DNA of 64,000 bases from Brevundimonas vesicularis (GCF_027105095.1 NZ_CP114278.1:2604001-2668000), one strand, 5' to 3'. Counted from the first letter of the stretch, positions 18,275 through 27,425 are shown. Numbers and translations: made by a program. Notes: a model not told the origin generated them from the letters alone.

Positions 18275-19324
18275 TTAGGCCTGCGCCTCACCCACATCCG
18301 GCCCCTTGGCGGCGTCCATCCGACCGCCCATGGCCTTGAAGAAGCGGTCGTGCCCCGCGACGGGATCCAGCGGCTCGGGCGTCCGCACGATCCGGGCCAG
18401 CGCGGCTTCCGCCCGGCGGCGCGCCCCGCCCTTCAGCGAGCCGACGCCCTCGGCGACCTGGCGCATTTCGTCCATGTCGCCGTTCCAGTGGACGACGAGA
18501 TCGCAGCCAGCCTTCAGGGCCTTGTGCGCGCGCTGGGTCAGCGAGCCCGAAAGGGCATTCATCACCAGATCGTCGGACAGCAGCAGACCGCCGAATCCCA
18601 ATCGCTCGCGGATCAGGCGAATGGCCTTCTTCGATTGCGTGGCCGGATGTTTGCGATCGATCGCGGTGAAGACGATGTGCGCCGTCATGCCGATCGGCAT
18701 GTCCGACAGGGCCTTGAACGGGGCAAAGTCCCAGGCATCCAGCGTGTCCAGATCGGCGTGAACCGTCGGCAGATCCTTGTGCGTATCCGCAAAGGCCCGG
18801 CCGTGGCCCGGCATGTGCTTGATGCAGGGCAGAACCCCGCCGGCCAGCAGCCCCTCCGCCGCCGCCCGGCCCAGCACGGCGACCGTCTCGGGGTCGACGC
18901 CATAGGCGCGGTCGCCGATGATGTCGTGGGCGCCGGGCACCGGCACGTCCAGCACCGGCAGCAGATCGACGGTCACACCGACCTCGCGCAGATCGTGCGC
19001 CATCAGACGTGCGCCCAGGCGCGTCAGCTCACGCGCCTGAGCCAGCTCGTTCGTCGCCTTCAGATAGGCGGCGCCCGGCGGATATTTCGGCCAGTGCGGC
19101 GGCCCCATGCGCTGGACCCGGCCGCCTTCCTGGTCGATCAGGATCGGCGCCTCGGGATCGCCGATGGACGCCCGCAGTTCGTCGGTCAGGGCCCGCACCT
19201 GTTCCGGCGTGTCGATATTGCGCCGGAACAGGATGAAGCCCCAGGGTCGAACTTCGGCGAAGAAGGCCTTTTCGGCCTCCGTCAGCCGATGTCCCAGGCA
19301 GCCATAGATGGCGGCGGACGTCAC
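18275..19324 (-). CDS. nagZ: Beta-N-acetylhexosaminidase (family GH3)
   Basis: NagZ removes GlcNAc from anhydromuropeptides during cytoplasmic cell-wall recycling. The family signature KHMPGHG followed by DTHKDLP (catalytic loop Asp-His) is present, as are GFILFRRNI and IDQEGGRVQRM. The 349-residue single-domain form with no signal peptide matches cytoplasmic NagZ. Its start overlaps the stop of the SPOR gene by 4 bases. Cell-wall recycling can affect beta-lactamase induction, but no ampR or ampC is seen here. Confidence 0.93.
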   Translation of the reverse strand: MTSAAIYGCLGHRLTEAEKAFFAEVRPWGFILFRRNIDTPEQVRALTDELRASIGDPEAPILIDQEGGRVQRMGPPHWPKYPPGAAYLKATNELAQARELTRLGARLMAHDLREVGVTVDLLPVLDVPVPGAHDIIGDRAYGVDPETVAVLGRAAAEGLLAGGVLPCIKHMPGHGRAFADTHKDLPTVHADLDTLDAWDFAPFKALSDMPIGMTAHIVFTAIDRKHPATQSKKAIRLIRERLGFGGLLLSDDLVMNALSGSLTQRAHKALKAGCDLVVHWNGDMDEMRQVAEGVGSLKGGARRRAEAALARIVRTPEPLDPVAGHDRFFKAMGGRMDAAKGPDVGEAQA

Positions 19325-20097
19325 CGGACGATGCAGTCCCGGCCCGCCGCCTTCAGCGCATTGCAGAAGGCCACCGCCCGTTCGCGCGACAGGCCCGAGA
19401 AGGCCGTCCGGTACAGGGTCGATCCGCTGGACGAGGTCACTTCGGTCACCCGCTTTTCGGCGCCCGAGGCGTACGCGCCGAAGCGGCCGGCGACGGCGGC
19501 ATATTCACGGTCCGCGATCTCGGTCGAGGAGAAGGCGCCGATCTGGACCGAGGCCGACCCGCCGGTCGCGGCCGGAGCCTTGGTCGCCGGCGTCGCAACG
19601 GGCGCAGTCGGAGTCGTCGGACGCGGCGCAGGCGCGGCCGGCGTCGCCGTATTGGCGGGCGGCAGGCCCTGTCCGATCGGTGCGGCGGTCGGCGGCGCGG
19701 CCGGACGCGGCTGGGGCGCCTCGGGCGGCGGGGTGAAGGTCACTGGCGCATCGGTCGTTTCGGTCTCGTCGCGATAGACGCGCACGCCCTCGGCCGGATC
19801 GATCGGCTGGGCGTCGATGGGCGCGGCGGTCTTCATCTCGCCGACCGGCTGACCCACGGCCGGCGGCGCGTCGGTCGAGGCACGCATGCCGGAACGGTAG
19901 AAGAAGATCACCGCAACGATCAGCAGCAGCAGGACCACCGCGCTGATGATCAATGTCACGGGCGGCGCCTTGCCTCCGCCCGAGCCGACATTGCGGCCGC
20001 TGCGCGGATCGTAGCTATTGCGGCGGAACGGCAGGTCGTCGTCGGTCGGCGGCGTATAGGCGCCCCGGCCGGGTTTATTGTCGTCTTCAAAGGACAT
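19321..20097 (-). CDS. SPOR-domain cell-envelope protein
   Basis: The 258-residue protein has a cytoplasmic N-terminus, one transmembrane helix (VTLIISAVVLLLLIVAVIFFY, about residues 45-70), a Pro/Ala-rich periplasmic linker and a C-terminal SPOR domain (SASVQIGAFSSTEIADREYAAV to the end). SPOR domains bind denuded septal peptidoglycan, so a role in division-site wall remodelling is likely. The final residues CNALKAAGRDCIVR hold a possible Cys pair. It is cotranscribed with nagZ. Confidence 0.88.
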   Translation of the reverse strand: MSFEDDNKPGRGAYTPPTDDDLPFRRNSYDPRSGRNVGSGGGKAPPVTLIISAVVLLLLIVAVIFFYRSGMRASTDAPPAVGQPVGEMKTAAPIDAQPIDPAEGVRVYRDETETTDAPVTFTPPPEAPQPRPAAPPTAAPIGQGLPPANTATPAAPAPRPTTPTAPVATPATKAPAATGGSASVQIGAFSSTEIADREYAAVAGRFGAYASGAEKRVTEVTSSSGSTLYRTAFSGLSRERAVAFCNALKAAGRDCIVR

Positions 20098-20173
20098 GGT
20101 CGCGCTCCGCCGTCTGTCGGCGCGAATCGGCGCGCCGAACGATCACTCTACGCCCCCGCGTGCATCTTTCGAA

Positions 20174-21364
20174 TCACAGATCGAGGGCGAGGTCGAGGCT
20201 GAACAGCTTCTGGTGCACTTCTATGGCGTAACGGTCGGTCATGCCGGCGATGTAGTCGCACACGGCGCGCGCCCGCTGTGTCTTGTCCGGGGTCATGGCC
20301 GGTTCGCCCCACTCCGGCGGCATCACCTCCGGCTCGGCCATGAACAGTTCGAACAGCTGCGACAGCACGCGCCGCGCCTGGCTGCGGGTTCGGTTGACGC
20401 GGTAGTGGCGATACATCCGCTCGAACAGGAACTTCCTCAGCACCGCCAGATCGACGTGCATGGCGTGCGAGAAATCCACCATTGTGCGCTTGGCCATCCG
20501 AACGTCCTCGGTCGTGACGATCCGGTCTTCCTCCAGCCGCCGCCCCGTCTCGGCCAGCACGTCCTCGACCATCACGCCGATCATCCGCCGCACCGCTTCG
20601 ATGCGCAGCATCCGATCGTCGATGGCGGGATATTCGCTGCGCACCTCGGCCAACATGGGGCCGATCAGCGGCACCTGATCCAGATCGCGCAGGGTGATCA
20701 GACCCGCCTGCACCCCGTCGTCCACGTCGTGGTTGTTGTAGGCGATGTCGTCGGCGATGGCCGCGCACTGGGCCTCCAGCGAGGCGAACGTCCCCAGCCG
20801 CAGGTCCCACCCGGCCTCGCCGCCGGCCGCATAGGGACGCACCACCGACCAGGCCGGCTCGTCCAGCCGGTGCGACACCGGGCCGTTGTGCTTGATGACG
20901 CCCTCGACCGTCTCCCAGCTCAGGTTCAGCCCGTCGAACTGCGGATAGCGGTTCTCCAACTCGGTCACGACGCGGAAGCTCTGGACGTTGTGGTCGAACC
21001 CGCCGTAGTCGCGCATCTGCACCACCAGCTCGTCCTCGCCGGCGTGGGCGAACGGCGGATGGCCCAGGTCGTGGGCCAGGGCGATGGTTTCGGCCAGGTC
21101 GTCGTCCAGCCTCAGCGCATGGGCCAACGACCGCGCGATCTGCGCCACCTCCAGCGAATGGGTCAGGCGGGTGCGGTAGTGATCGCCCTCATGCGCCACG
21201 AAGACCTGGGTCTTCTCCTTCAGCCGCCGGAACGCCGTCGCATGGATGATGCGGTCACGGTCCCGCGCAAAGGCGGTGCGCGTGCGGCTGGCGGGCTCGA
21301 AAACGCGGCGGCCTTGCGTCAGGTCGGCGCGCTCGGCGTAGGAGGCGAGGTCTGTGTGGCTCAA
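20174..21364 (-). CDS. dgt: Deoxyguanosinetriphosphate triphosphohydrolase-like protein
   Basis: This HD-domain dNTPase probably hydrolyses dGTP or other dNTPs to nucleoside and triphosphate. The metal ligands are in [19 protein letters not shown] and [16 protein letters not shown], and the later [14 protein letters not shown] supplies the last Asp. At 396 residues it belongs to the shorter, type 2 dGTPase-like group. It is divergent from erpA across about 70 bases and is probably the first gene upstream of SPOR-nagZ-scpA-scpB, with a 76-base gap. Confidence 0.93.
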   Translation of the reverse strand: MSHTDLASYAERADLTQGRRVFEPASRTRTAFARDRDRIIHATAFRRLKEKTQVFVAHEGDHYRTRLTHSLEVAQIARSLAHALRLDDDLAETIALAHDLGHPPFAHAGEDELVVQMRDYGGFDHNVQSFRVVTELENRYPQFDGLNLSWETVEGVIKHNGPVSHRLDEPAWSVVRPYAAGGEAGWDLRLGTFASLEAQCAAIADDIAYNNHDVDDGVQAGLITLRDLDQVPLIGPMLAEVRSEYPAIDDRMLRIEAVRRMIGVMVEDVLAETGRRLEEDRIVTTEDVRMAKRTMVDFSHAMHVDLAVLRKFLFERMYRHYRVNRTRSQARRVLSQLFELFMAEPEVMPPEWGEPAMTPDKTQRARAVCDYIAGMTDRYAIEVHQKLFSLDLALDL

Positions 21365-21435
21365 GTCATCAACTTTGAGGCTGCTTTGATGCGGGGGCCT
21401 TTGCGAACGGCCCTGCCCGCCTCATATAGACAGCC

Positions 21436-21822
21436 GTGAGCACCGTCCAATCCACAGAACCGTCCACACCCGCCTTCACCGTCGCCACGCGCGCGCCGGA
21501 AGGCATCGTCCTGGCCGCCAGCGCCGCCAAGCGGCTGGCGAAACTCGGGGCGGCCGAGGGCAAGACCCTGATGTTGCGCGTGGCGGTCGACGGCGGCGGC
21601 TGCTCGGGCTTCCAGTATCGGTTCGAACTGGTCGAGACGGCCGAGGACGACGATCTGCGCATTCAGGCCGACGGCCAGACCGCCCTGATCGACCCCGTCT
21701 CAGTTCCCTTCCTGAAGAATTCCGAGATCGCTTATGTCGATGAACTGGCCGGCGCCCAGTTCGTCGTCAGGAACCCGAACGCCGCCTCCAGCTGCGGCTG
21801 CGGCGTCAGCTTCTCGATCTGA
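21436..21822 (+). CDS. erpA: Iron-sulfur cluster insertion protein, A-type
   Basis: ErpA carries and inserts Fe-S clusters; IspH is one classical client of this family. The three cluster Cys are present: GGCSGFQYRF and the terminal CGCGVSFSI. Its 128 residues include a 25-residue polar N-terminal extension. The first in-frame start is a GTG. The 3' end overlaps the convergent small membrane gene by 17 bases. Confidence 0.93.
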   Translation: MSTVQSTEPSTPAFTVATRAPEGIVLAASAAKRLAKLGAAEGKTLMLRVAVDGGGCSGFQYRFELVETAEDDDLRIQADGQTALIDPVSVPFLKNSEIAYVDELAGAQFVVRNPNAASSCGCGVSFSI

Positions 21823-22003
21823 CGACGGCCCAGCCGGTCGCCAGGATGGGAGAGGCCAGCAAGGCCGCAAAGGCCCAGTCCCACACCCCATCCTGCAACA
21901 GTGCGCCCACCAGCCCGATCAGGCTGAGCGCGAACAGGACGATGGGCGTGCGGAAGATGGCCCACAGGCTCAGATCACGCGGGTTATGACGGCGCCGGCT
22001 CAC
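21806..22003 (-). CDS. Small two-helix membrane protein after the PepSY gene
   Basis: This 65-residue protein starts with GTG (MSRRRHNPRDLSLWAIFRTP) and has two hydrophobic segments, IVLFALSLIGLVGALL and WAFAALLASPILATGWAVV. The GTG overlaps the TGA of the PepSY gene (GTGA), so it should be translationally coupled to it. Small membrane proteins of this kind often follow PepSY-domain reductase-like proteins in siderophore loci. The molecular role is unknown. The gene is short but the overlap and the two helices support it. Confidence 0.7.
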   Translation of the reverse strand: MSRRRHNPRDLSLWAIFRTPIVLFALSLIGLVGALLQDGVWDWAFAALLASPILATGWAVVRSRS

Positions 22004-23088
22004 GCCTTCCGCCTCCCCTTGCCCAGCCACAGATAAAGACCGGACCCCAGGATCACGATGGTGGCGATGTCCAAGAGCGCCCACAGGATCTTCAGCGCCA
22101 GCCCGCCGTAGTCGCCGAAATGCAGCGGCTGCGACAACGACAAGGTTTTCACATACCAGGGCATCGGCGCCACCGCCGCCAGTTCGCCCGTCCGCGCGTC
22201 GATCAGCGCCGGCGTCGTCATATGCGTCGTCAGCGGCGTGTCGCCGTGGAAGAAGACGGCATAGTGGTGGTCGGTCGAATAGTCGGTCCCCGGAAACGCC
22301 ACGAACTGCAGCTTCATGCCCGGGAGCGCCGCCTTGGCCCGCTCCACCGCCGCATCCAGCGAGGCCCGGCCTTGGGCGGGCGCCGGCGCATCGTAGGCGA
22401 CGGTCAGTTCCTTCAGCGCCGTCTCTTTCCAATAGGCCAGGATGGGCGTGGCCAGGGTGTTGACCACCCCCGTCAGCCCCACCACCAGCACCCAGGCCGC
22501 CGTCACCACGCCCAGCAGATTGTGGTAGTCCAGCCACCGCGTCCGCGCCGCCTTCTTGACCCGCACCGTGCCGAACGGCAGCCGACGCATGAAGGGCGCA
22601 TACAGCACCACGCCCGACACCACGGCCACGACCAGCAACAGCCCCATCGCGCCCAGAAACAGCATTCCCGGCAGACCCAGGAACATGTCGGTGTGCAGCT
22701 GAAGCAGGAACTCCATGACCGGATGACCGGCGACCAGCGGCGCGCCCTCGCCGCTGGTCTGGTCGATGGGCTCGAAACTGTATTTGCCGGCCGGGGCGTC
22801 GGGGGCGCGGCTGGTGACGTTCACCACCGGCCGGTCCTCGTCGAAGCTCATGAAGGCCGGAACCTCGCCCGGATGTTTGGCCAGACCCGCGGCCAGCACC
22901 TCGTCGAGCGTCAGCAGTCGGCCGCCCGGGTTCTTCGGGGCCCACGGCTCATGCAGCAGCGCCTCGTTCAGCTCGTGGCTGAACACCAGCGGCAGCCCCG
23001 TGACGCACAGCATCAGCAGGAACAGGGTCGAGATCAGGCTCGACCACTTGTGCGTCCAGGTCCAGGCGCGGATCGTCCGGGCGTGCAT
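22000..23088 (-). CDS. PepSY-associated transmembrane protein
   Basis: The 362-residue protein opens with RTIRAWTWTHKWSSLISTLFLLMLCVTGLPLVF, the first helix of PepSY_TM proteins. Further helices lie near residues 145-165, 195-215 and 335-355, and the last is followed by a LWLGKGRRKA basic end. A large periplasmic region lies between. Members next to TonB-dependent siderophore receptors are thought to take part in ferric-siderophore reduction or release at the inner membrane. It is 13 bases after the receptor gene. Confidence 0.88.
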   Translation of the reverse strand: MHARTIRAWTWTHKWSSLISTLFLLMLCVTGLPLVFSHELNEALLHEPWAPKNPGGRLLTLDEVLAAGLAKHPGEVPAFMSFDEDRPVVNVTSRAPDAPAGKYSFEPIDQTSGEGAPLVAGHPVMEFLLQLHTDMFLGLPGMLFLGAMGLLLVVAVVSGVVLYAPFMRRLPFGTVRVKKAARTRWLDYHNLLGVVTAAWVLVVGLTGVVNTLATPILAYWKETALKELTVAYDAPAPAQGRASLDAAVERAKAALPGMKLQFVAFPGTDYSTDHHYAVFFHGDTPLTTHMTTPALIDARTGELAAVAPMPWYVKTLSLSQPLHFGDYGGLALKILWALLDIATIVILGSGLYLWLGKGRRKA

Positions 23089-23101
23089 CGGCCGGCGCGG
23101 A

Positions 23102-25288
23102 TCAGAACTCGGTGGAGACCGACAGACGCAAGGTCCGCGGCGCGCCCAGCGTCAGATAGTTCGATCCCGGATAGCCGCCGACTGCGACCCACTGATCCTC
23201 ATCCGCGACATTCTCCACCCGCGCCCGCAGCGTCACCGGCTTGTCACCCGCCACGAAGGCGTAGCGCACCCCGGCGTCGAACCGGGTCCAGCTTTCCAGC
23301 TCCAGCGTATTGGTCGCATTGGCCGGCTGGGCGCCGGTGTGAACCGCCCGGCCCTCGACCGTCAGACCGCTGACGATCGGCACGTCCCACTCGACGTTCA
23401 GATTGGCCTGGAAGTCCGGCACGCCGATGGCCGACTTACCCGCATTGGCGGCGGTCAGCGAACGGTTGATCTCGGCGTCCAGCCAGGTCGCGCCGCCGAT
23501 CAGACGCAAGCCCGTGATCGGCTCGCCATATACGGTCAGTTCGACGCCCTGGTTCTCCTGCTCGCCGCCGTCCGAATAGACGGCGGTGTCCGGATCGAAA
23601 AAGGCGCTGGGCAGGGTCGTGCGGAAGACGCTCAGCGTGCCGCCATATGAACCGGCGTCGTATTTGGCGCCGATCTCGGCCTGCTCGGCGCGGAAGGGCG
23701 ACAGGACCTCCCCGCCGTTGATCACCGTCACGCCGTTGACCACCGCCGGCGCGGTCGTGCCCGGAACCAGGGCTTCGGCATAGTTGGCGTACAGCGAGAT
23801 CGTGTCGCTGGGCTTGTAGACCACCGCGAAGGCCGGCGTCGTCGCGTCGCTGGAATAGCCCGACGTAAATGCGCCGTCGGCATAGGCATAGGATCGGGTC
23901 TCGATCTCCTGATAGCGGAGGCCGACTGTCGCCAGCACCCGTCCGTCCAGGAAGGACAAGACATCGGCGACGGCGAAACTGGTGTTCTTGACCCGCTCGG
24001 TGACGTTGGGATCATCCAGATCGCCCGAGACGCTGCCGATGGCCGGCGCCGGCGACAACAGCGGATTGGTCAGCGTCCCCATCGCATAGCCGGCGAAGCT
24101 CGACGCCGCCCAGGCGTTCTTCGACTTCGACTGGATCTGCGAGGCCGAGGCGACCAGGCGATGGTTGATCGGGCCGGTCGTCAGATCGGCGCGCACGCCG
24201 ATGTCGCCAGACCACACCGTGTCCTCGCGAATATTGTCGAAGCGATAGCCGCGGATCGCGCCCGCCGCGTCGGCGCGCGGATTGGCCAGGCTGTTGTCTT
24301 CCTCGCCCTGACGCCCGCCGAAAGCGGCCCAGGCGCTGATGCTGTCGGTCAGGTCAAGCTCGCCGCGCAAGGCGCCGAACAGCTGCTTCTCGTCGGTGTA
24401 GGTCCAGCGCTGGGCGAAGTTCTTGTCGGCCGAGGGCGCGTCAGGGATGGCGGTTCCCGGCGTCACGCTGGGACGGGGCGCATCGATCCGGTGATCCTGC
24501 CAGCCCAGATCGGCCGAAAACCGGGCGCGATCGCCTCGGCGGTCCAGTCCAAGGCCGACGACCCGCAGTTGGCCGGTCTCGTCCTCGACCGAGCTCTCGC
24601 CCGCGCGGCTGGCGACGTTCAGACGCGCGCCCCATTCGCCTTCGTCGCCGAAACGGCGGGACAGGTCGGCGGCGGCATAGATCTCGTCTCGGCCCGACAC
24701 GCCTCCGGTCAGGCGGGTCAGCGGGACGTCCCCCGCCCGCTTCGGCGTCAGGTTGAAGGCGCCGCCGACCCCCGTTCCGCCTGGCGCGGCGCCGTTCAGG
24801 AAGGTGCTGGCCCCGCGAAACACCTCGACCCGCTCGACCAGTTCGGCCGCCACGAACTGGCGCGGCAGCACGCCGTAAAGGCCGTTGTAGCTCATGTCGT
24901 CCGAGAAGACCGGGAAGCCGCGAACGACATACAGCTCCTGGAAGTTGCCGAATCCCTTGGACACACGCACCGTCGGGTCGTTCTGCAGCACGTCGCCGAT
25001 GCCGCGCGCCTGCTGATCACGCACCAATTTTTCAGTGTAGTTGGCGGTCGAGAACGGCGTGTCCATCACGCCCAGATTGCCCAGCAGGCCGACCCGTCCC
25101 CCGCGCGCCACCTGACCGCCCGCTGCCGGCGAGGTCAACCGCACCTGCGATCCCGTCACCACGATCTCGCCCAGCTCCGCCGGAGCCGTCGCCTGCTGCG
25201 CCAGGGCTGGCGAGGCGAGCGTCATCGCAAGGGCGCTGGCTGTCAAAAGAACGGAGGCAAGGCGAAGGCAGAGCATTTTGATACGCAT
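23102..25288 (-). CDS. TonB-dependent siderophore receptor
   Basis: This outer-membrane receptor of about 728 residues has the signal peptide MRIKMLCLRLASVLLTASALAM...SPALA. A TonB-box region (GEIVVTGSQV), plug domain (QNDPTVRVSKGFGNFQELYVVRGFPVF) and 22-strand barrel follow, ending LRLSVSTEF with the terminal Phe of outer-membrane barrels. The plug sequence is of the FhuA/FpvA-like ferric siderophore class. The start is taken at 25288; an ATG at 25276 (MLCLRLAS) also gives a good signal peptide. A palindrome over the start suggests Fur control. It heads an operon with the PepSY and small membrane genes. Confidence 0.92.
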   Translation of the reverse strand: MRIKMLCLRLASVLLTASALAMTLASPALAQQATAPAELGEIVVTGSQVRLTSPAAGGQVARGGRVGLLGNLGVMDTPFSTANYTEKLVRDQQARGIGDVLQNDPTVRVSKGFGNFQELYVVRGFPVFSDDMSYNGLYGVLPRQFVAAELVERVEVFRGASTFLNGAAPGGTGVGGAFNLTPKRAGDVPLTRLTGGVSGRDEIYAAADLSRRFGDEGEWGARLNVASRAGESSVEDETGQLRVVGLGLDRRGDRARFSADLGWQDHRIDAPRPSVTPGTAIPDAPSADKNFAQRWTYTDEKQLFGALRGELDLTDSISAWAAFGGRQGEEDNSLANPRADAAGAIRGYRFDNIREDTVWSGDIGVRADLTTGPINHRLVASASQIQSKSKNAWAASSFAGYAMGTLTNPLLSPAPAIGSVSGDLDDPNVTERVKNTSFAVADVLSFLDGRVLATVGLRYQEIETRSYAYADGAFTSGYSSDATTPAFAVVYKPSDTISLYANYAEALVPGTTAPAVVNGVTVINGGEVLSPFRAEQAEIGAKYDAGSYGGTLSVFRTTLPSAFFDPDTAVYSDGGEQENQGVELTVYGEPITGLRLIGGATWLDAEINRSLTAANAGKSAIGVPDFQANLNVEWDVPIVSGLTVEGRAVHTGAQPANATNTLELESWTRFDAGVRYAFVAGDKPVTLRARVENVADEDQWVAVGGYPGSNYLTLGAPRTLRLSVSTEF

Positions 25289-25297
25289 TCTCAAAAT
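25275..25297 (-). promoter_or_regulatory. Candidate Fur-type operator at the receptor start
   Basis: ATTTTGA and TCAAAAT form a perfect 7-bp inverted repeat around a 9-base centre that contains GAATGCGTA on the coding strand, within the range of alphaproteobacterial iron boxes. It covers the start codon chosen for the siderophore receptor. The palindrome is seen; Fur (or another iron regulator) as the binder is inferred from the gene it controls. Confidence 0.5.
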
Positions 25298-25331
25298 CAA
25301 GTTGCGCGTCCCTAGCCCGATCGGTGGGCGC

Positions 25332-25387
25332 AATGCAATCCGCCGCGCCCGCGACATATTGCATTTAGCCCTTTTCCTAATTAGGAA
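25332..25387. promoter_or_regulatory. Two palindromes upstream of the ArsR-type regulator
   Basis: AATGCAAT at 25332-25339 and ATTGCATT at 25358-25365 are inverted repeats with 18 bases between. TTCCTAATTAGGAA at 25374-25387 is a perfect 14-bp palindrome ending 7 bases before the regulator ATG and overlapping its ribosome site (AGGA). The second is a good autoregulatory operator candidate for the SdpR-like repressor; the first may belong to either divergent gene. Confidence 0.55.
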
Positions 25388-25394
25388 CGTCGCT

Positions 25395-25700
25395 ATGAAC
25401 ACTCTGTTCAAGGCCCTGTCGCATCCGGTGCGCCGCCGCATCATCGCCATGCTGCGCGCCGGTCCGCTGGCCTCCGGCGATATCGCCGCCGCCTTCGACA
25501 TAAGCTGGCCCACCATCACAGGTCACCTCAACGCCCTGAAGGAGGCCGGTCTGGTCAGCCCGGAGCGCGAGGGCCAGACCATCCGCTATCGCCTTGAAAT
25601 CTCGGCGGTCGAGGAGGCCATGGCCTTTCTGATGGATATTGTCGGGACCGGCGAAGCGACCGCCCCCCTGCCCCAGCCCTCAAAGGAAGCACGCCGATGA
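25395..25700 (+). CDS. ArsR-family autorepressor, SdpR-like
   Basis: This winged-helix regulator has 101 residues. MNTLFKALSHPVRRRIIAMLRAGPLASGDIAAAF and SWPTITGHLNALKEAGLV are the ArsR dimerisation and recognition helices. There are no Cys metal sites, which points to the SdpR type rather than a metal sensor. The start ATG at 25395 has AGGA upstream; a longer frame to 25278 runs through the palindromes and is rejected. It overlaps the SdpI-like gene by 4 bases, the usual sdpR-sdpI arrangement, so it probably represses this operon. Confidence 0.88.
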   Translation: MNTLFKALSHPVRRRIIAMLRAGPLASGDIAAAFDISWPTITGHLNALKEAGLVSPEREGQTIRYRLEISAVEEAMAFLMDIVGTGEATAPLPQPSKEARR

Positions 25701-26377
25701 AGTATCGCTTGAGCCTGCTGGACTATCTGACACTCGCCGTCTTCGGCGTGCAGGCGGCGTTCGCCCTCTATATCGGCGTCAACGGCCCGACGACGCCCAT
25801 GCCGATGCACTGGAACGCGGACTGGCAGGTTGATCGCTGGGGCGACCGAGTGGAGTTCGCGACCTTCGCGGGCGGCATGGCGGTGATCGGCTTCATCGCC
25901 GCCGCCGGCCTGGGTCTGGCCGCAATGCGCGCAGAGGACCAAGGCGACGCCTCACGGCGTCGCTCGATGCGGATCGGCAAGGGGCTGACCGTGTTCATCG
26001 TCGCCGCCATCGGCCTGATCATCGCCTGGGCCAGCCTGGGGCACGCAACCGTCGACAGCGGCCCCGCCGTCATGACCGGCGCCTTGTCGCTGATCCTGCT
26101 GGTCACCGGCGCCTTCCTCGGACGTGTCGCGCCCAATCCCCTGATCGGCGTGCGCACGCCCTGGAGCTACAAGAGCCGCTTGGCCTGGGACCGCTCGAAC
26201 CGTCTGGCCGGCCGCCTGTTCTGTCTGGTCGGCCTGGCCGGCCTGATCGCCGCGCCGCTTGCGCCCCCGCCCTACGGCGTCACGGCCCTGGTCGCCGCCG
26301 TCATCGTCGTCGCGGGTCTTTCGATCTTCGAGAGCTGGCGCGTCTGGCGCGCCGATCCCGACCGCCAACCCTTCTGA
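25697..26377 (+). CDS. SdpI-family membrane protein
   Basis: The 226-residue protein has a DUF1648 part (PTTPMPMHWNADWQVDRWG) and a C-terminal SdpI signature (NPLIGVRTPWSYKSRLAWDRSNRLAGRLF), with about six transmembrane helices. Bacillus SdpI is both immunity protein for the SdpC toxin and a signal that binds SdpR to the membrane. No sdpC-like toxin is visible here, so the link to a toxin is not supported; an envelope-stress or sensor role is possible. Confidence 0.85.
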   Translation: MKYRLSLLDYLTLAVFGVQAAFALYIGVNGPTTPMPMHWNADWQVDRWGDRVEFATFAGGMAVIGFIAAAGLGLAAMRAEDQGDASRRRSMRIGKGLTVFIVAAIGLIIAWASLGHATVDSGPAVMTGALSLILLVTGAFLGRVAPNPLIGVRTPWSYKSRLAWDRSNRLAGRLFCLVGLAGLIAAPLAPPPYGVTALVAAVIVVAGLSIFESWRVWRADPDRQPF

Positions 26378-26388
26378 AGGAGACTGCC

Positions 26389-27330
26389 ATGCTGACGCTG
26401 ACCCACGCCCTTCTCGCCGCCAGCCTGCTCGCCGGCCCGGTCTCGACCGACATCGCCCTGCCCGCCCAGCCCGCGCCCTTGCATGGCACGCTGCTGACGC
26501 CGGAGGCGCCGACGGCCGTCGCCGTCATCCTGCCCGGCTCAGGCCCAACCGATCGGGACGGGAACAGCCCGATGGGCGTCGCCGCCTCCACCTACCGGCT
26601 GCTGGCCGAGGGCCTGGCGGAACAGGGCGTCGCCACCGTCCGCATCGACAAGCGCGGCATTGCGGCCAGCGCCGCCGCCGGGCTCGATGAATCCAAGCTG
26701 CGCTTCGACGACTACGCCGCCGACGCCCGCGCCTGGGCTGCCGAGGCCGCCTCGCGCGCCGGAAAATCCTGCGCCTGGCTGATCGGCCACAGCGAAGGCG
26801 CCCTGGTTGCGCTGAAGGCGGTCGAGGGCGGAGACGACAAGGTCTGCGGCCTGATCCTGCTGGCCGGCGCGGGTCGCCCAGCCGGCGCAGGGATTCGCGA
26901 GCAGCTACAAGCCGGCCTGCCCGAGCCGATGAAGCCCCAAGCCTTCGCCGCCCTGACCGAGCTCGAGGCCGGCCGCACCGTCGCCGACACGCCGCCTGCC
27001 TTGGCAGCCCTGTTCCGCCCGTCGGTCCAGCCCTATCTGATCTCGTGGCTGCCGCTGGACCCCGCCGCCCTGCTCGCCGCCTACGACGGCCCGGTCTTCA
27101 TCGGCCAGGGGACCACCGACCTCCAGGTCACGGTCACGGACGCCCAGGCCCTGGCCGCCGCCGACCCAAAGGCCACGCTGAAACTCTGGGAGGGCGTCAA
27201 CCACCTCCTCAAGATCGCCCCCGCCGACCGCGCCGCCAATCTGGCCACCTACGCCGACCCGGCGTTGCCTCTGGCCCCCGGCGTGGCGCAGGACGTGGCG
27301 GCCTTCATCAAGACGAACGCCGCCCGCTGA
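26389..27330 (+). CDS. Secreted alpha/beta hydrolase, serine aminopeptidase S33 type
   Basis: This 313-residue protein has an N-terminal signal sequence (MLTLTHALLAASLLAGPVS). The oxyanion segment is LPGSGPTDRDGN, the nucleophile elbow GHSEGA, and the catalytic His lies in the EGVNHLLK segment near residue 272. It is the third gene of the SdpR-SdpI unit, 11 bases downstream, so it is likely under the same repressor. The class includes peptidases and esterases. The substrate is unknown. Confidence 0.82.
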   Translation: MLTLTHALLAASLLAGPVSTDIALPAQPAPLHGTLLTPEAPTAVAVILPGSGPTDRDGNSPMGVAASTYRLLAEGLAEQGVATVRIDKRGIAASAAAGLDESKLRFDDYAADARAWAAEAASRAGKSCAWLIGHSEGALVALKAVEGGDDKVCGLILLAGAGRPAGAGIREQLQAGLPEPMKPQAFAALTELEAGRTVADTPPALAALFRPSVQPYLISWLPLDPAALLAAYDGPVFIGQGTTDLQVTVTDAQALAAADPKATLKLWEGVNHLLKIAPADRAANLATYADPALPLAPGVAQDVAAFIKTNAAR

Positions 27331-27387
27331 ATTCGCTGGCGGCCGCCGAACGTTCTGACGGCCAAAAGGCCTGCAAACAGGCACTCA

Positions 27388-27419
27388 GAAAGTCCGCCAA
27401 GGTTGGTTGGCGGACTTTC
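27388..27419. terminator. Hairpin between convergent hydrolase genes
   Basis: GAAAGTCCGCCAA and TTGGCGGACTTTC form a perfect 13-bp stem with a GGTTGG loop, between the 3' ends of two convergent genes. There is no long T-tract, but the A/T ends of the stem can serve both directions. It is a likely bidirectional terminator. Confidence 0.75.
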
Positions 27420-27425
27420 AACGGC

